Assembly (NCBI RefSeq): GCF_027943255.1
Contig: NC_072896.1
Coordinates: 3,782,001 to 3,846,000, forward strand
DNA length: 64,000 nucleotides
Reading direction: 5' to 3'
Source: Anastrepha obliqua
Taxonomy: Eukaryota; Arthropoda; Insecta; Diptera; Tephritidae
The translations under genes and the position numbers were made by a program. The first letter of the stretch is position 1. Every line of letters starts with the position of its first letter. The notes under the pieces are model-generated. The model had not been told where the DNA came from. It saw only the letters and a list, made by a program, of their open reading frames with translations, and did not search any database. Shown here one piece after another: positions 43,345 to 55,379 of this stretch.

Positions 43345-45760
43345 CACATTGCTTCCCCTGTTTTTATAAGCAACTTATCAATTTTATATGGCGATGCCTG
43401 AAGAGTATCGATTGTCCGCATAACATCCCTCTTCGGGCAGTCCGTTACTGGTACTAATTTTGGCGAATGCGCTCTGCCTCACTTTTCATGTAGTTCTGAA
43501 CCATTATTGAATTCAACAACGATATCTACGAAAAACTAACGCTGTTACCACCGTCGTAATAGTCGATGTAGTAGTGATAAATCCTCATTGGCATATAAAT
43601 AGCTTAGAGGGTCACAGGATCGCTTCTGGACACCGACAAGTTTTGGAAAAAGTATATAAATTTTATATTTTTCATTATGTTCCAAATCAAACGTAATGCA
43701 AACAGGTTACTATCAAATGAAAAAAAAGACACATCTTATTCCAATTGGCGCTGAATCAGCAACAAAACACGTCAAAGGCCGTCGTCAAAATTTAATTTTT
43801 TGCGCACACTTTACCACTTTTACGTACATTAGCAGACTCCGAATGCGGATGCAACAAGAAAAGCGAAGTTGCGCGCAATTGGTAATTAGTTCCAGTTCGT
43901 ACTAGTTCCCAACTAGAAATTTCCTTCACTAATCCAAGCTTTCCCTGCAGGGTAGATTCGCCTTTGTTTGTCGATTGCCGATGAATGATTGATGCTAACA
44001 AAAAAGTTGTTCATTCATTTGTTTTAAGTTCGATGCCGCTATGACATACACCAACACACCCTCTTACTTGTCTTAGCGAAATGCTTATGAAAAGTGATTT
44101 TTAAATTATCAGAATAAATTTTATTCCAGTTCATTTACTTAGCTATGTTTCTGGATATATAAAAAATATGTAGGCAAGTAATCAATTCTGATAATCGCCG
44201 CCTAAAAGTATGCTAGCATCTTTTCTCTTGTCAACCTTTTATATATCATGTGCACCGCCAAAAATTTATGTAGGGAATTATATCGGCGAATAGGTATAAA
44301 TCAAAAACTTAGTGTTGTAAGGAGCATTGTTTTTAAATTACGTAAGCAAGTATACTAAGGCCTAATATAAAGTTAATACATTTAATATGCATTTAAATTT
44401 CGTAAAAGTTTTGCTTTCTAGAATAAAATATAAATATATAGACGAAAATGTCTCAAGAACATTCTTGAAGATCTCTGAAGATATATTTTTTCTTAGTCAG
44501 GAGGTGTAAATCAAAATGTCTGAAACATCATCAAAGATGCTGTCACACCCATGGTATGTGGGGCATGCTCCCACTACCACTATAACAATCCTCCTCCTCG
44601 GCTGATTTCCACCCTGGAACCGCTTTAGCATTTCTTCAAGGTGGAGCCGCGTTTATGTCTATTGACACAACAGGTTCCTGCGTTCAGGTTCCGCTCCTGT
44701 GGGCATATGGAGATTTTACGTCATCGATAGTATTCACTCCTCCCATCTGAAGATTTGTCAATTATATTCAATAAGGGATACTCTAGACTCGAGGTTGGCA
44801 ACTAAGTTATAAATCTGCTTCTGGCTACTAAATACTTCTAACTCCAATACTGCTGGCTACCAAAAACAAACGAAAAACAAAAAATGCTTCAAATACTCTG
44901 AAAACTAGAAAATAGTATGGTTCGGATCGTGCGTACCGGGATAATTAAGTTTAACAGGGTAGTTTTAAAAAAGTTACCTTGGTGGGGTATAGGTATAATG
45001 CGGGGCTTCGAAAAGATTTCTACAATCCTTAACGTACTTTCAAATGCCATTAAATCATTCTGATCTTTTGGCAATAATAATTGGCCTTTTCAGCGAGTCT
45101 GTGTCCAAACATTCCAAGCTCGCAAAGTCTTAGTCCCCCGAAAATCTGTTAAAGAAATGTCGAATCAATTCCGCCGAGCTCCTTTAGAAACCATTATCAT
45201 GTAGAAACTATTATCGAGTGAATATGTGCCATATTCTGCAGGTGTCCACCTGGGGTTTTTCATTTCATTTTATAGGATATTGTGCTGCTAAAGAGATTGT
45301 AGGATTTTCTGATGAAAATATTTCATAGATTTTCGACTTTGCTGAATAGTTTGAGCTACTGTTCTAAGGGGTCTTGATTATCTAGCTCTGAGGGGCCTAG
45401 TCGTGCTTACCAGTTCTGGGGAGATGCCACTTGCAAAGGCGTACGCCATGTTTGTTTGAAGAAGAATTGGCGATCTACCGAAAATGAGGAAAATTCATGC
45501 AAACTAAGCGATGAACAGTAATGATATTTCTAACGAAATAATTAAAGTACTCGTATTTCGAATTTCTGTCAAATAATTCTTTGCCAAATTTAATATCAGT
45601 TAACATAGAAATAAACTTAAACAAACTTCACTATTTATTGTCTGACTCTGTAAATGGGTAGATTAATTTTCGAAATAGGATTAAATAATCCTTACATCTT
45701 AGTAGTAAATGTTGATATAAGTCAGAATTTCAGAAGTTTTGGTTAACAAGTCGATTATCG
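43345..45760. other. Intergenic; no gene recognised
   Basis: The region holds several 60-70 residue frames with no recognisable motif. A GC-richer stretch at about 44530-44720 could be old coding or element sequence, but I cannot name it. Confidence 0.4.
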
Positions 45761-45924
45761 CAAAGTGGATGACAACAATTTTGGTGTGGTTAACTCAAAC
45801 GAGAAAATAAAAGATAATGGTTTTAATTAAAATGGTGAAATTATATTATCCAAAAGTTATTAATTATTTGGCTTATGATTTATCACGTGATGAGGAGGTA
45901 ATGAGCTCTCAAACAGTGAATCGA

Positions 45925-46245
45925 TGTTCGCCCCGAGATATGGGCAATCCTTACATTTGGCTCAGAGGAGTTCCAAAAACTACTCCGATTAACTCCAGAC
46001 TTGGCTGAATACCTAATTTCTCAGCCTGACAGTCAATTTATAGATTCCAGAAAAACAGTGATTGAAAAACAGGTAAATCTTGTAATCTTCAAGCTTTAAA
46101 TTTTGCTTTAATATTAGTAGGAGTTAGCTGCATGGCGATTTTTTGCAACTGGATGTTATGAACGACCCATAGGTGAAGAATGAGGAATATCCTTTAGTCA
46201 GGTCGTCCGTTAGTCGAAGCATATGCGAAAAATATTAAGTAAACG
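45925..46245 (+). pseudogene. PIF/Harbinger-like transposase N-terminal fragment
   Basis: Plus-strand pieces: SEEFQKLLRLTPDLAEYLIS, QPDSQFIDSRKTVIEKQ, then after a 48-bp GT-AG gap (46073-46120) ELAAWRFFATGCYERPIGEE, stop, GISFSQ. This resembles the N-terminal half of Harbinger/HARBI1-type nucleases (LRFFATGSYQRPVGxE and SxxSVSR motifs). The catalytic DDE part is absent downstream. A frameshift joins it to the upstream frame 45817-46008. Confidence 0.6.
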
Positions 46246-46259
46246 TTAAATTCAAATAA

Positions 46260-47765
46260 ATATTTATATTAATTTACTTGCTTTTTGAAGAAAACACTCA
46301 AAGTTGAATTTAACAGCTTAACTAGTATACATAGTGCTCGTTAACATATGTAAGTTTGTGAATCGCACAATTGTTAGAGCAATTTGTATACAAAAATAAG
46401 AATTGTCGAATTGTTGAAAGTTTGTGAATTGCACTACTGGTCGACCGGCTTACATAAGTTTTTCAATTTCCTGCTGGGTATTTTCTTTTTCATAATACAT
46501 TCCAAATCATCAAAAGTAATGTATGTACAACAGAAATACTCTCATTAATATGCATACATAAATAATTCTATACTTTGGCACTGGGTGTACACGAAGATTT
46601 TTCTAACATTTTTGCACTCTCCCATGGGCACACGAACTTACATACATACATATATTCATACATACACATCTACATATGCATGTACCTATGAGCGCTCATT
46701 TCAGCTAGCACGTTTTTTTTTTCATCTTTTAACAGGCACACTTCACACTCCAAATATGTAGCAACATTTAGATATATTTATCCATGTTTACATATGCAGA
46801 CACATACATACATACACACATATGCACATATCAATGTTGGTTAATGTCGCCAATATACTCGTATTAGCATTTGTATGTACGTACATGCGTGCATATTTAC
46901 ATATCATTTACATGTGTTTATGTTTGCGGTTGAAATAAATATAAAAACGCTTTGAATTTAATATGTAACAACAAATACTGATAAATAACATGGCATCGCA
47001 CAACATTATATACAAAACATACAAGCCATCGGAACAGGCAAACAGCAATGCACGACTAGTTGCCGTCGGTCGATGTCGTTCATTTTGTTGGTGGTCATCA
47101 ACATCAGCAACCAGCAACTAAACAAAAACACGATGTTATTTAGCTATAAACATATGTAAGTACATCATAAATGCAAATTTAAATGACGGTAATGAAAGAG
47201 AGCCGAACGAATGACTTACATACGAGCATACAGATACAGGCAACATATAGGCGGAGAAAAAGTACGAGAATAGGTACGAGCACAGCGAGAGCGCACCAAC
47301 AGCCGTGGTAAAGTAGTATGAATTGATGACTGTGCGTATACACATGAGCACATATTGCAGAGCCTAGATTTGTACAGCAGACAAAATTCAAACATTTATA
47401 TGCACATGCATATATGTACATACATAGATGTAGATATCTCTTTTGAACACAAGTTATTGTAGATATACTTTTACATTCACTGATATACTATGAAGAAATC
47501 AGCGGCTGCTGAGAACAGGTTAAATTACTGTAAGATGTGTGAGTGAATTAGAAAAAGGAATATATTGTACACTCGCACTTCATTCCCTCTCCCGCGAAAT
47601 TAATTACTTTCTTTTTCTTACTGTACATACCATATTGACATTAAAATAGGTACGCTGCTTTATCTATTAGCAATCTATTATTGAAATTGTTTCTTATTTT
47701 ATCATAAATGGCATCATCGCTTCGTTGTCAATTTAAAAAATGGATTTAATAGACTGACTCGTTAT
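46260..47765. other. Intergenic with CATA microsatellites; no gene seen
   Basis: CATACATA/CATATG-type repeats at about 46630-46690 and 46800-46830. Open frames on either strand are low-complexity. Confidence 0.5.
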
Positions 47766-47769
47766 GTTA

Positions 47770-48725
47770 AGTTGCGTTATTGGTTTCAAAGTCCAAAAAT
47801 TTTGTTGTAAATGCCCATAAGCCCAAAAAATCCACAGAACGACTTAGTGACAAAAAGAAAACGACTTACACTGCTGATAATTTCGTTGCGACTTTTGCCA
47901 AAAGGGATCCTTTTAAGTCATCAAAGACCATTGCAGCTGAAATCAACAACATAGAATTGTATGACGTCGATTGTGCAACATAAACCTGCCAGGCAGAAAT
48001 AGAAGGAACTTTACCTCTTTTGAAGCAAGTAAATTTAAGGAATAGGAAAAATGTTGCTCAAGAGCAGAATTCAATGTGTGGATCAGAGGGTATGAAAAAG
48101 GGCATAACATACTTTGGAGCAATGCAACAAAAAGAAAATTTATTTGCAAAGGATGCTGGGAGGAATTCTAAAGTACAAGAGTTCTCACCATAGATGACTA
48201 AAGGTGAAACTCTTTCATTTTGAGAGAGAGTGGAAACTAAAAATTCCGAATTTTTGTTTAAAAAATACCCAATTCATGTTTCTACCGGTGTGGCAAAATT
48301 GGCGAATGTTATCAAAACTGCACATTTTTCAGCGTTCTCACGAGAAAAAGAGTTTCACATCTAGTCATATATGGTTCTCACCGCGGTTAAAAAGGAGCAC
48401 AGTCAAGCACGGTGGCGGCAACATAATGGCTTGGGATGCTTCTCTTGATATGGAGTAAAACCTATTCACCTCATAGTCAATAAAATGGATACATTTATTT
48501 ACAAGGACGTCTTCAAGTAGTGATGCTACCATTTGCTTAGGAGAATATGCCACTTTGTGGGCTTTTTATGCTAGATAATGACCCAAAACACTCTTCAGTG
48601 TTATTACGTGAATGGTTTTTACAAAATAATGTTAAAGTTATGGATTGTCCAAACCAGTCACACGGCTTAAACCCCATTGAAAACCTGTGGGAGATTTAAA
48701 TAAGCGAATCGCGAAAATATTGGGT
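47770..48725 (+). pseudogene. Tc1-like transposase remnant
   Basis: Plus-strand fragments in order: SDKKKTTYTADNFVATFAKR, DPFKSSKTIAAEIN (N-terminal DNA-binding region), VKHGGGNIMAWDASL (KHGGGxVMxWG motif), LDNDPKHSS (second catalytic Asp) and MDCPNQSHGLNPIENLWEI (third catalytic residue region, Glu in IEN). This is the order of Tc1/Bari-family transposases (DD34E). Many frameshifts and stops; inverted ends not identified. Confidence 0.72.
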
Positions 48726-48997
48726 GTAAAAAATTTCTTGAATACCTCAATGGGAACGAAATTTCGATGACTTGGCCCGGAGTGAAGTCGCATAATATTG
48801 TGTTGACGAATAGGAATAGCCGCAGATGGGTCATCTTTCTTCCACTTTGTTCCATATCTGCCGTGGAAAACATTTCAGTATTTGGTTTTGGCGCAGCCGT
48901 CAATTCATTCAATAAATCGCCAAATAATCATCACCACCAAGTGAATCCAATTGATCATCCTTATCTTCAGCTGTATTTCCACGACGAATATCAGCCA

Positions 48998-49060
48998 TTA
49001 GCTATAATAGAAATATATTCACGTTCAAAGTCAAAAAAGGTCTGGCTAGCGGAGGGTTAA
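48998..49060 (+). repeat. Direct repeat flanking a mariner, copy 1
   Basis: From TTAGCTATAATAGAAATAT to GGTCTGGCTAGCGGAGGGTT AA. About 90% identical by eye to 50057-50123. Confidence 0.75.
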
Positions 49061-49063
49061 TTA

Positions 49064-49935
49064 TAAATTATGGTTAAATTTCAAGGGCCGACGTTGAATG
49101 TGAACCCCACCTAAACGTAAAGTTCTTTTCTGCATTTCATTTGACACTTTTCAATTTCAGACTAATTCAATTTGAACCATGGAAAGATACACAATCGAGC
49201 AACGCGCTAAACTTATTCAAGCTTATTATGAAAACGGGCGTTCAAATCAAAATGCATATCGCGCACTTCGTGAGGTACATTTTCACCTCAGTGGATTCGT
49301 CAATAAGCAGAATTGCCGCATTTGGGCGAATGATAATCCAAGAGTGATTGCCGAAAAACCAATGGTTTATGGGCCGGCGGCATCATTGGGCCGTATTTTT
49401 TCCAAAATGAGGCCGGTCAGGCAGTTACTGTGACTAGTGTTCGCTATCGTGAGATGATAACAAACTTTTTATGGCCCGAATTGGAAGAACGGTGCCACTT
49501 GTCCCACAGCTAACGAAACAATGGCTCTTTTGCGCGAAAAATTTGATGGCCGAATAATCTCACGTCGCGGCGATGTCAATTGGCCGCCAAGAGCATGTGA
49601 TTTGACACCGTTGGACTTCTTTATTTGGAGTTATTTGAAAGAAAAGGTGTACGTCGATAAGCCAGCAACAATTCAAGAGCTAAAGGAGCTACTAGGATGA
49701 GATAATTCGGCACATTAACGGCATAGAACCTCAATTATGTGTCAGCGCATTCGAAAATTTGGACCATCGGATGGAGGTGTGCCACCGAGGGCGCGGAGGT
49801 CATTTGGCCGATATTTTGTTTTATGCGTAATTGAGCTATACCAATATTATCATAATAAAGAGAAATGACAATAATTTCTTAAAAAATTGTATTTTATTCA
49901 AATCTAACACCGGCCCTTGAAACTTAACCACCCTT
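49064..49935 (+). mobile_element. DD41D mariner, non-autonomous
   Basis: Right end (minus strand) AAGGGTGGTTAAGTTTCAAG GGCCGGTGTT ending at 49935 before TA. The left end is decayed (ATTATGGTTAAATTTCAAGG GCC at about 49067). Length about 870 bp. The same end type is at 62881-63248. Confidence 0.85.
49179..49828 (+). pseudogene. DD41D transposase pseudogene
   Basis: MERYTIEQRAKLIQAYYENG RSNQNAYRALRE is the N-terminus. A deletion joins it directly to VHFHLSGFVNKQNCRIWAND, removing most DNA-binding residues and the first Asp motif. A further deletion after LWPELEE removes the FQQD segment; the second catalytic Asp position now reads NGATCPTA. The third region reads NWPPRACDLTPLDFFIWSYL with 41-residue spacing. 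The C-terminus has IQELKELLG, stop, then GIEPQLCVSAFENLDHRMEV and HLADILFYA. Not functional. Confidence 0.83.
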
Positions 49936-50056
49936 TATATGTGCTGGTAAGCTAAATTACCGTTAAACATAGTTATTTTAGTCCTGTGCGAGGATCCTTT
50001 TTAAAAGGTTATATCCATAAATTAATACAAAGTTAAATTTTAGGAAGCTGAAGTCG

Positions 50057-50123
50057 TTAGCTATAATAGAAATATGTTAAATCACGTCCAAAGTCGAAAA
50101 AGGTCTGGCCAGCGGAGGGTTAA
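50057..50123 (+). repeat. Direct repeat flanking a mariner, copy 2
   Basis: Second copy of the 48998-49060 repeat, with a few substitutions and a 4-bp insertion. Confidence 0.75.
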
Positions 50124-50239
50124 AAACATAAAACACTGAGAGTATAGATCTTCAACTCTCTAGGGATTGTACATACATATGTTAATTAAAATGAAACGGA
50201 AATATTGTTTTGTTAACGTATTTTATTGTTAACGTATTT

Positions 50240-50963
50240 TTAAGGCTCCCCCCGCTTTAGGGGCTTGAAAAAATGTCTTCCCAAAATATCCAAGAATGTG
50301 TCCTCAAAGTTTCAGAAGCAAATTCGAAATATTTTCGGAGTTACAGAAGAAATTGTGAGCAAGTGTCGAGCAGGTATACGAGTGGCCGGATAGCTCGAAG
50401 AGCGATTTCTCGGTTTTTTATTTTTACGATTTTTCCTAATTGGCGGGAAAGATAGGGAAAAAGTTAAACGTCCTATCGAAACGAGATAACATTGATTGTA
50501 TTCGGAATTAAATTCTCTTCTAGGTAAACCTAAAAAACCTTAAGAAAGTTATGATTAACGCACTTTTTAAACAATCTAAAGTGAATTTGTTTTTCCAAAA
50601 AAATGAATTTTTTTTTAATTAGCGAAAAATTGTTGAATTTCTCACTTTTTGTTTAATTTGCTTGGTTTAACTAGAAGCTATACTATACTAAAATAAAATT
50701 TTTTTTGGGTTTTTGGTTTCTGATGAAAATTGCGACCTGCATCTTTCCCGTCGCACGACACATGCACACTCGAGGAGCCTCGGCAAAATGCTTGTACCAG
50801 GCATAATATGACATATATTTTAATGAAAAAATTTGAGAAGACTGTTGAAATATAAAACAATAAAACCTGAAAGTTTCGTTTCGATCGAGTATTTCTTTCC
50901 TTCCCAAAAAAATCCACGAAAAAATCGATTTTTTGAAGCCTCTAAAGCAGGCTGCCCCCTTAA
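50240..50963. mobile_element. TTAA-flanked DNA element with imperfect inverted ends
   Basis: Left end TTAAGGCTCCCCCCGCTTTA GGGGCTTGAAAAAAT; right end (minus strand) TTAAGGGGGCAGCCTGCTTT AGAGGCTTCAAAAAATCGAT. Both ends start at TTAA. A TTAA target is typical of piggyBac-like elements, but no transposase is present and the terminal bases are not diagnostic. Unclassified. Confidence 0.6.
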
Positions 50964-52325
50964 TTATGAGTACACAATTGAGTAATTTTTTTGGATTTTT
51001 GTTTTCATTCTCTACCCACTAGCACACTTGCTATGAATGAAGGATTATTGCGTACAATTTGGGTTTCTTTAAAGAAAACATCTGGGAGAAAATGTCTTTC
51101 GAAAGGTTAAGCAGGAAAGACCCTACCTCACTTTATGCCAGCTTATTCTTAAATAATGCGTGTGCATTATTATATGGTTACGTTTAAGAAAAAACTTATG
51201 CAGAAAAACACATTGTTGCGTATCGAGTTGGAACAAGATGTAATTGCTAATCGGTTAAAAGGCTTAATAGCTACAAATAATTTACCGCATATAAATCATG
51301 CAAATGTGAATAATGACCGGAAATAGTAGATTAATTGCGACAATGTTCCTGAAAAAATATTATGCAATTAAAACACAGTTCTGTATAAACATGACTTGAT
51401 AACCATAAAAGATTTAGTTTCCCATTTGAATGTTGTTGGATACGACGTGTGCTCGAATAGTTGTTTGCAAAGGCAAGAAAATCGAAAGCGTGAGAAAAGG
51501 TGTTCAGAAGTGAGTTGAAAAAGCCACCAATCTGAAAGTGAACATATTTGTGGATTACTATTTGCTGTTAGCCTCTGGAAGCCCCTAAGATATCTCAATG
51601 GTAAAATTATCTCCATAGATTGGGTCGATAGATTGAGACGAATATTGAGGCTTGTGCAGTCAAAAAGGAATTATGTAGAAATAAGATTTCCATTACACAA
51701 TAATAATATTTCAAACTGTAAATCAAAACTGTTTTTCCCACAAGAATGTGCAAGCTGCGGGCCGTTTTCTGCAAGTAACCCCTAATGTCCTTTCAAAAGT
51801 TTGTTAATGTCCGATTTGTTTAAAGTTTGGTTGAGATGCATTTTAAAATTTTTATCAAAATTCGAAGTGAAGTGAAATTAATGAAAGCGATGCAAACAAA
51901 GAGCTCTTCGTTTTGCTCATCGTCATTATCAGCCTCATGAATAATTGATTTTATAGATGGATATTTATGGATGAAATAGCAAATTTATCTTTGTGTCATG
52001 CTCAGAAGGCGATAACGTCCGTCTTCTCCTAAGTGCACGCGGATTTAAATACACATTATTAAAATATATTCACTGACTATAGGTCTAAGCTTTAATACTC
52101 GCACTGGTTCACGGTGGTTGGTGAGAGTTTAGTGTTACTATTCGGCTGTACTGAGCTGCTACACACTGAACCGGGCAACAGAGATACCAGCTCTCGAAAG
52201 ATGTCTGGAACTCTATTTTTGATAAATCCATCATAGCCGTCTTCGACTTTTCCATTACTTCCTTGCGGCTGTTAAAAGGCGTTCTCCGTAGTGGCTTTTC
52301 GACACAATCAAAGAAAAGAAAAGAA
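50964..52325. other. Intergenic; no gene recognised
   Basis: AT-rich, no element ends or protein motifs noticed. Confidence 0.4.
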
Positions 52326-52440
52326 AGGAGGCGGCCGCCGTAGTCGAATAGTAGTGTGTGATTACCATTCGGACGTGCGTAGGTTGTCGGCCAAACTCGC
52401 GTAAGCGGTTACGCCGCCAATTAAGAAGAGGAAGAGATTC
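52326..52440 (+). mobile_element. Short SINE: tRNA-like head joined to a LINE-type tail
   Basis: GGCGGCCGCCGTAGTCGAAT (A-box-like start), GTGTGTGATTACCATTCGGA, then GTCGGCCAAACTCGCGTAAG, CGGTTACGCCGCCAATTAAG and AAGAGGAAGAG. The head resembles the SINE heads at 17.4 and 42.7 kb. The tail matches the tail of the LINE at 33470-33533 rather than the TATA tail of the other SINEs. Confidence 0.65.
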
Positions 52441-52994
52441 AAATCTTCGTTGGAATGATAGTACATTTGATGCAATCGATAGTTTTAAGGCATTCAGCCG
52501 GGACTAGACTATACATCATATTATTATAATAGTTCAATTACTTTATGAACGATGATTTGCTCCCACGTATTGCTTGCGACTTATAGTTAATATCTTCATC
52601 GAAATCATGGGATTAAGTAAAATCGTAGGAACTCAAGTGTGAAGAAATGGTGTTTTGTTTCAGCTTTCATTAAGAAAAGTTTGTAAACAAGGAGGGCAAA
52701 TTCAAAAATCAATCCTAACAATACGAGAAGCTAGTTCAGTTTTGTTGCCAGACAAATCCAAGAGACTAGCCCGCTCCTCTCAGCAGAAAAATGAGAAAGT
52801 TTAATACAGCTATGGCGGCAGTTAGAACCTGCTTTTCCCAAAAGATTCCATATTTCTTCCATGGAGTCTCACACGAGACTCATAGCTCACCTAATTAATG
52901 AACTGAAAACCTTACGGCCTCATGCCTGATTCATGTCTCCAACTCTTTCAGGCTCATGAAAAGCACCGCTGAATTTATGCAGGCCTACCTATTA
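52441..52994. other. Intergenic; no gene recognised
   Basis: No coding or repeat signal noticed. Confidence 0.4.
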
Positions 52995-54285
52995 GATTAG
53001 ATTAGATTTGTGGGGGTTGGACAAGTCCAAGCACTCAGTCAGTAGACCATTGCACTACACCCGTAGTAGAAAGAATAGAGATAGGAAAGATAAAAAGTGG
53101 ATGGTAAGACGGATAAATTAGTATAAGGTCACTCTTCCACTCATGGATGAATTTTAAGAGATCCGAAAGAGGAAGAGTATGAACTTTATCCATACTCAGT
53201 ATATCGCAACCCAATATCCTAAGTCTGATTCTGGAAAATTCAGGACAGCTACAGAGAAAATGATCGGCAGTGTCGTCATTCTCAAGACAGGATAGGCATA
53301 TCGGGCTGTCTACGACCCCCATGGTAGCCATATGCTGACCACACACGTTTGTGACCTGTGATTACACCCACCAGTACTCTCAGATCCTTTCCGCTGAGTT
53401 TTAGGAGAAAGGTCGCTATTTTTCTGTTTGGTTTTTTCACAAAGCACTTGGCTACTCTGCACGAGTTCAACTCAGACCAACGACCTCTGTGGGTAGACCT
53501 CATGAAGTCCTCAACCCACAGTTGAATCGATGCAAAATTTACACCAAGAAAGGTTTCAGGGCCCCTAGTGGCATACTTGCAGAGCCTTCATTTTCCAATT
53601 TATCAGCTAACTCGTTCCCTGCAATACCACAATGTCCAGGCACTCAAATAAGACTAACTTTGTTGTGTTTTGCAACACTGTTCAGTTTTGTCTTACATTC
53701 ACCGACTAACTTCGTAGAGCAGCGTGGGTTAGCAAGGGCTTTCAGTGCAGCTTGCCTGCACTACAAATTCCAATACTGTTGCCCCGCCACTTTTTCTCAA
53801 TTAGCCAGTACGCCACATTCAAGATGGCATAGACTCCCGTAAGGAATACCGTGGCGATCTGTCCTGTGGCATAGGAGTACTTAGCGTCTTCGTCTAAGTA
53901 CCATCCAGCTCCGCCTCCATCACTGGTTTTGGATCCGTCGGTGGAGAAAGTGTGCTGATATCCCGTTAATAGGTTCTCTGGACTTAACCATTCATCTCGA
54001 TCTGGGATCAAAACATTATATTTCCTACCGAAGCCAACGACAGGCACCCGATTGTCCACCGGCATCGCGAACAGTGTGCACCGCTCCGACAACTGGTGGT
54101 ATATCAGACAGTGGCCAGTGCTTACTTCATTTCCCCAGACTCCTTTTAACTTGAGCCTGTACGCCGCCTTCATTGCTTCCCTTCGAATTTGAAGATCTAG
54201 AGGTTGCAAGTTCAGAATGGCATTAAGGGCATCATCAGATGTCGTACTCATGGCACCTTTGATGGACTTAACTCTGGGTTACACT
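52995..54285 (-). mobile_element. LOA/R1-like LINE, 5'-truncated, AATCT tail
   Basis: Minus-strand element: thumb end, RNase H, zinc knuckle, then a 3' tail of AATCTAATCTAAT (52994-53009). The 5' end falls in the RT thumb near 54285. Sequence differs from the families at 28.5 and 31.4 kb. Confidence 0.82.
53075..54251 (-). pseudogene. RNase H and knuckle frames of the 53 kb LINE
   Basis: Minus-strand frame 53742-54251: TSDDALNAILNLQPLDLQIR, REAMKAAYRLKLKG (thumb end), HTFSTDGSKTSDGGGAGWYL (RNase H start, catalytic Asp in TDGSK). A frameshift follows near 53740. The next pieces read RSTHRGRWSELNSCRVAKCF and GKDLRVLVGVITGHKR, then after another shift CLSCLENDDTADHFLCSCPE FSRIRLRILG, a clean CCHC knuckle. 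The stop is at about 53075. Confidence 0.82.
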
Positions 54286-54289
54286 AATA

Positions 54290-55375
54290 ACCACTATCTC
54301 CCTCTTCTTCCCTCTATTGGACCAACTCTCCGTACGATTATCAGTTATAATTACATCTATAAAATCAATTTACTGAATACTAAATAATGCATTTAAAGTA
54401 AATTAAATTTATATATGCACATTTGTTGAAGTAAAGATGAAATAGTAAATTCTCCTCTTGAAAAAAGTTACTCATAAAAAACCAACTACTGCCCGAGGCC
54501 GACAAAAACCGTAAATTACAACATTAATAGAGTAGTCAAGATGTTGAGCGAATAACAGAGAAGAATTTTGTCCGAATTCTACGCTCTTCTGAAAAATTAA
54601 AAATTTTGGGCTATCCTTCGTGCATGTAATTTTTTCGTCACCTCAAGTTGATCGACCCTAATGTAAAGACATTCATCAATCAAGTAGAATGGAAACCAGT
54701 TTTATGTTGTTGTTTAATATATAGTAAATAACGTAAATTGTTACTGTTATCATTGTTATTGTTGTTAATTGATTTATGCTGTTATCACTGCTGATATGAC
54801 AATGGGTGTCGTATGAATTGAACTGTAACTGATAGGTCACAGATCGGGTACAATAACAGTCGGGCATTGCAACAGCAATAAATGTAAAAGGGCTCGCTAT
54901 TCGGTCTCAGGTACAAATAATTGGTGACACATCCATATGTACACATGTATTTGTGGGAATTAGGGATGCTGCGAATGTGCAAAATTTACGAATGCGAATG
55001 CGAATGCGGATATCAAATATTCAAAAAAAAATTGATAAAAGAGAAAATGGAAAAGTTTCAAATTTTTATAAAAAATTAATCAATTCATATTGCTTATATA
55101 AACTTCAAATATTTTGGAAAATGTGTTATTCTATATCCAAGTACAAAATCATAAATAATCCAATGGACAACAGTTCAATTCTTGCTTTGGTATTAAAAAA
55201 CCGACGATGTTGCTGCCACAAAATGTTCGCCCAAATGGAAATATATCTTCAAATTAGCACACCAAGAGTAAAAAACATAAAACACTTGTCACCTCTGGTA
55301 TCATAATACAGCAATTTTAAAAGATTATTCGCTTTATAATTATTAGGCCACTGAGCACTGTAACCAACGGAGATC
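54290..55375. other. Intergenic; short GAATGC hexamer repeat
   Basis: CGAATG repeats at 54989-55008. The 117-residue frame at 54953-55306 begins in this repeat and has no recognisable domain. Confidence 0.45.
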
Positions 55376-55379
55376 TATT

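Noticed and set aside
44530..44720. Host gene exon in a GC-richer stretch
   Set aside because: No frame shows a recognisable family or good splice sites; left unassigned.
46908..47421. Overlapping minus-strand frames as small secreted proteins
   Set aside because: Composition follows CATA/TATG microsatellites, with no conserved motif. Hydrophobic stretches are an effect of the repeat.
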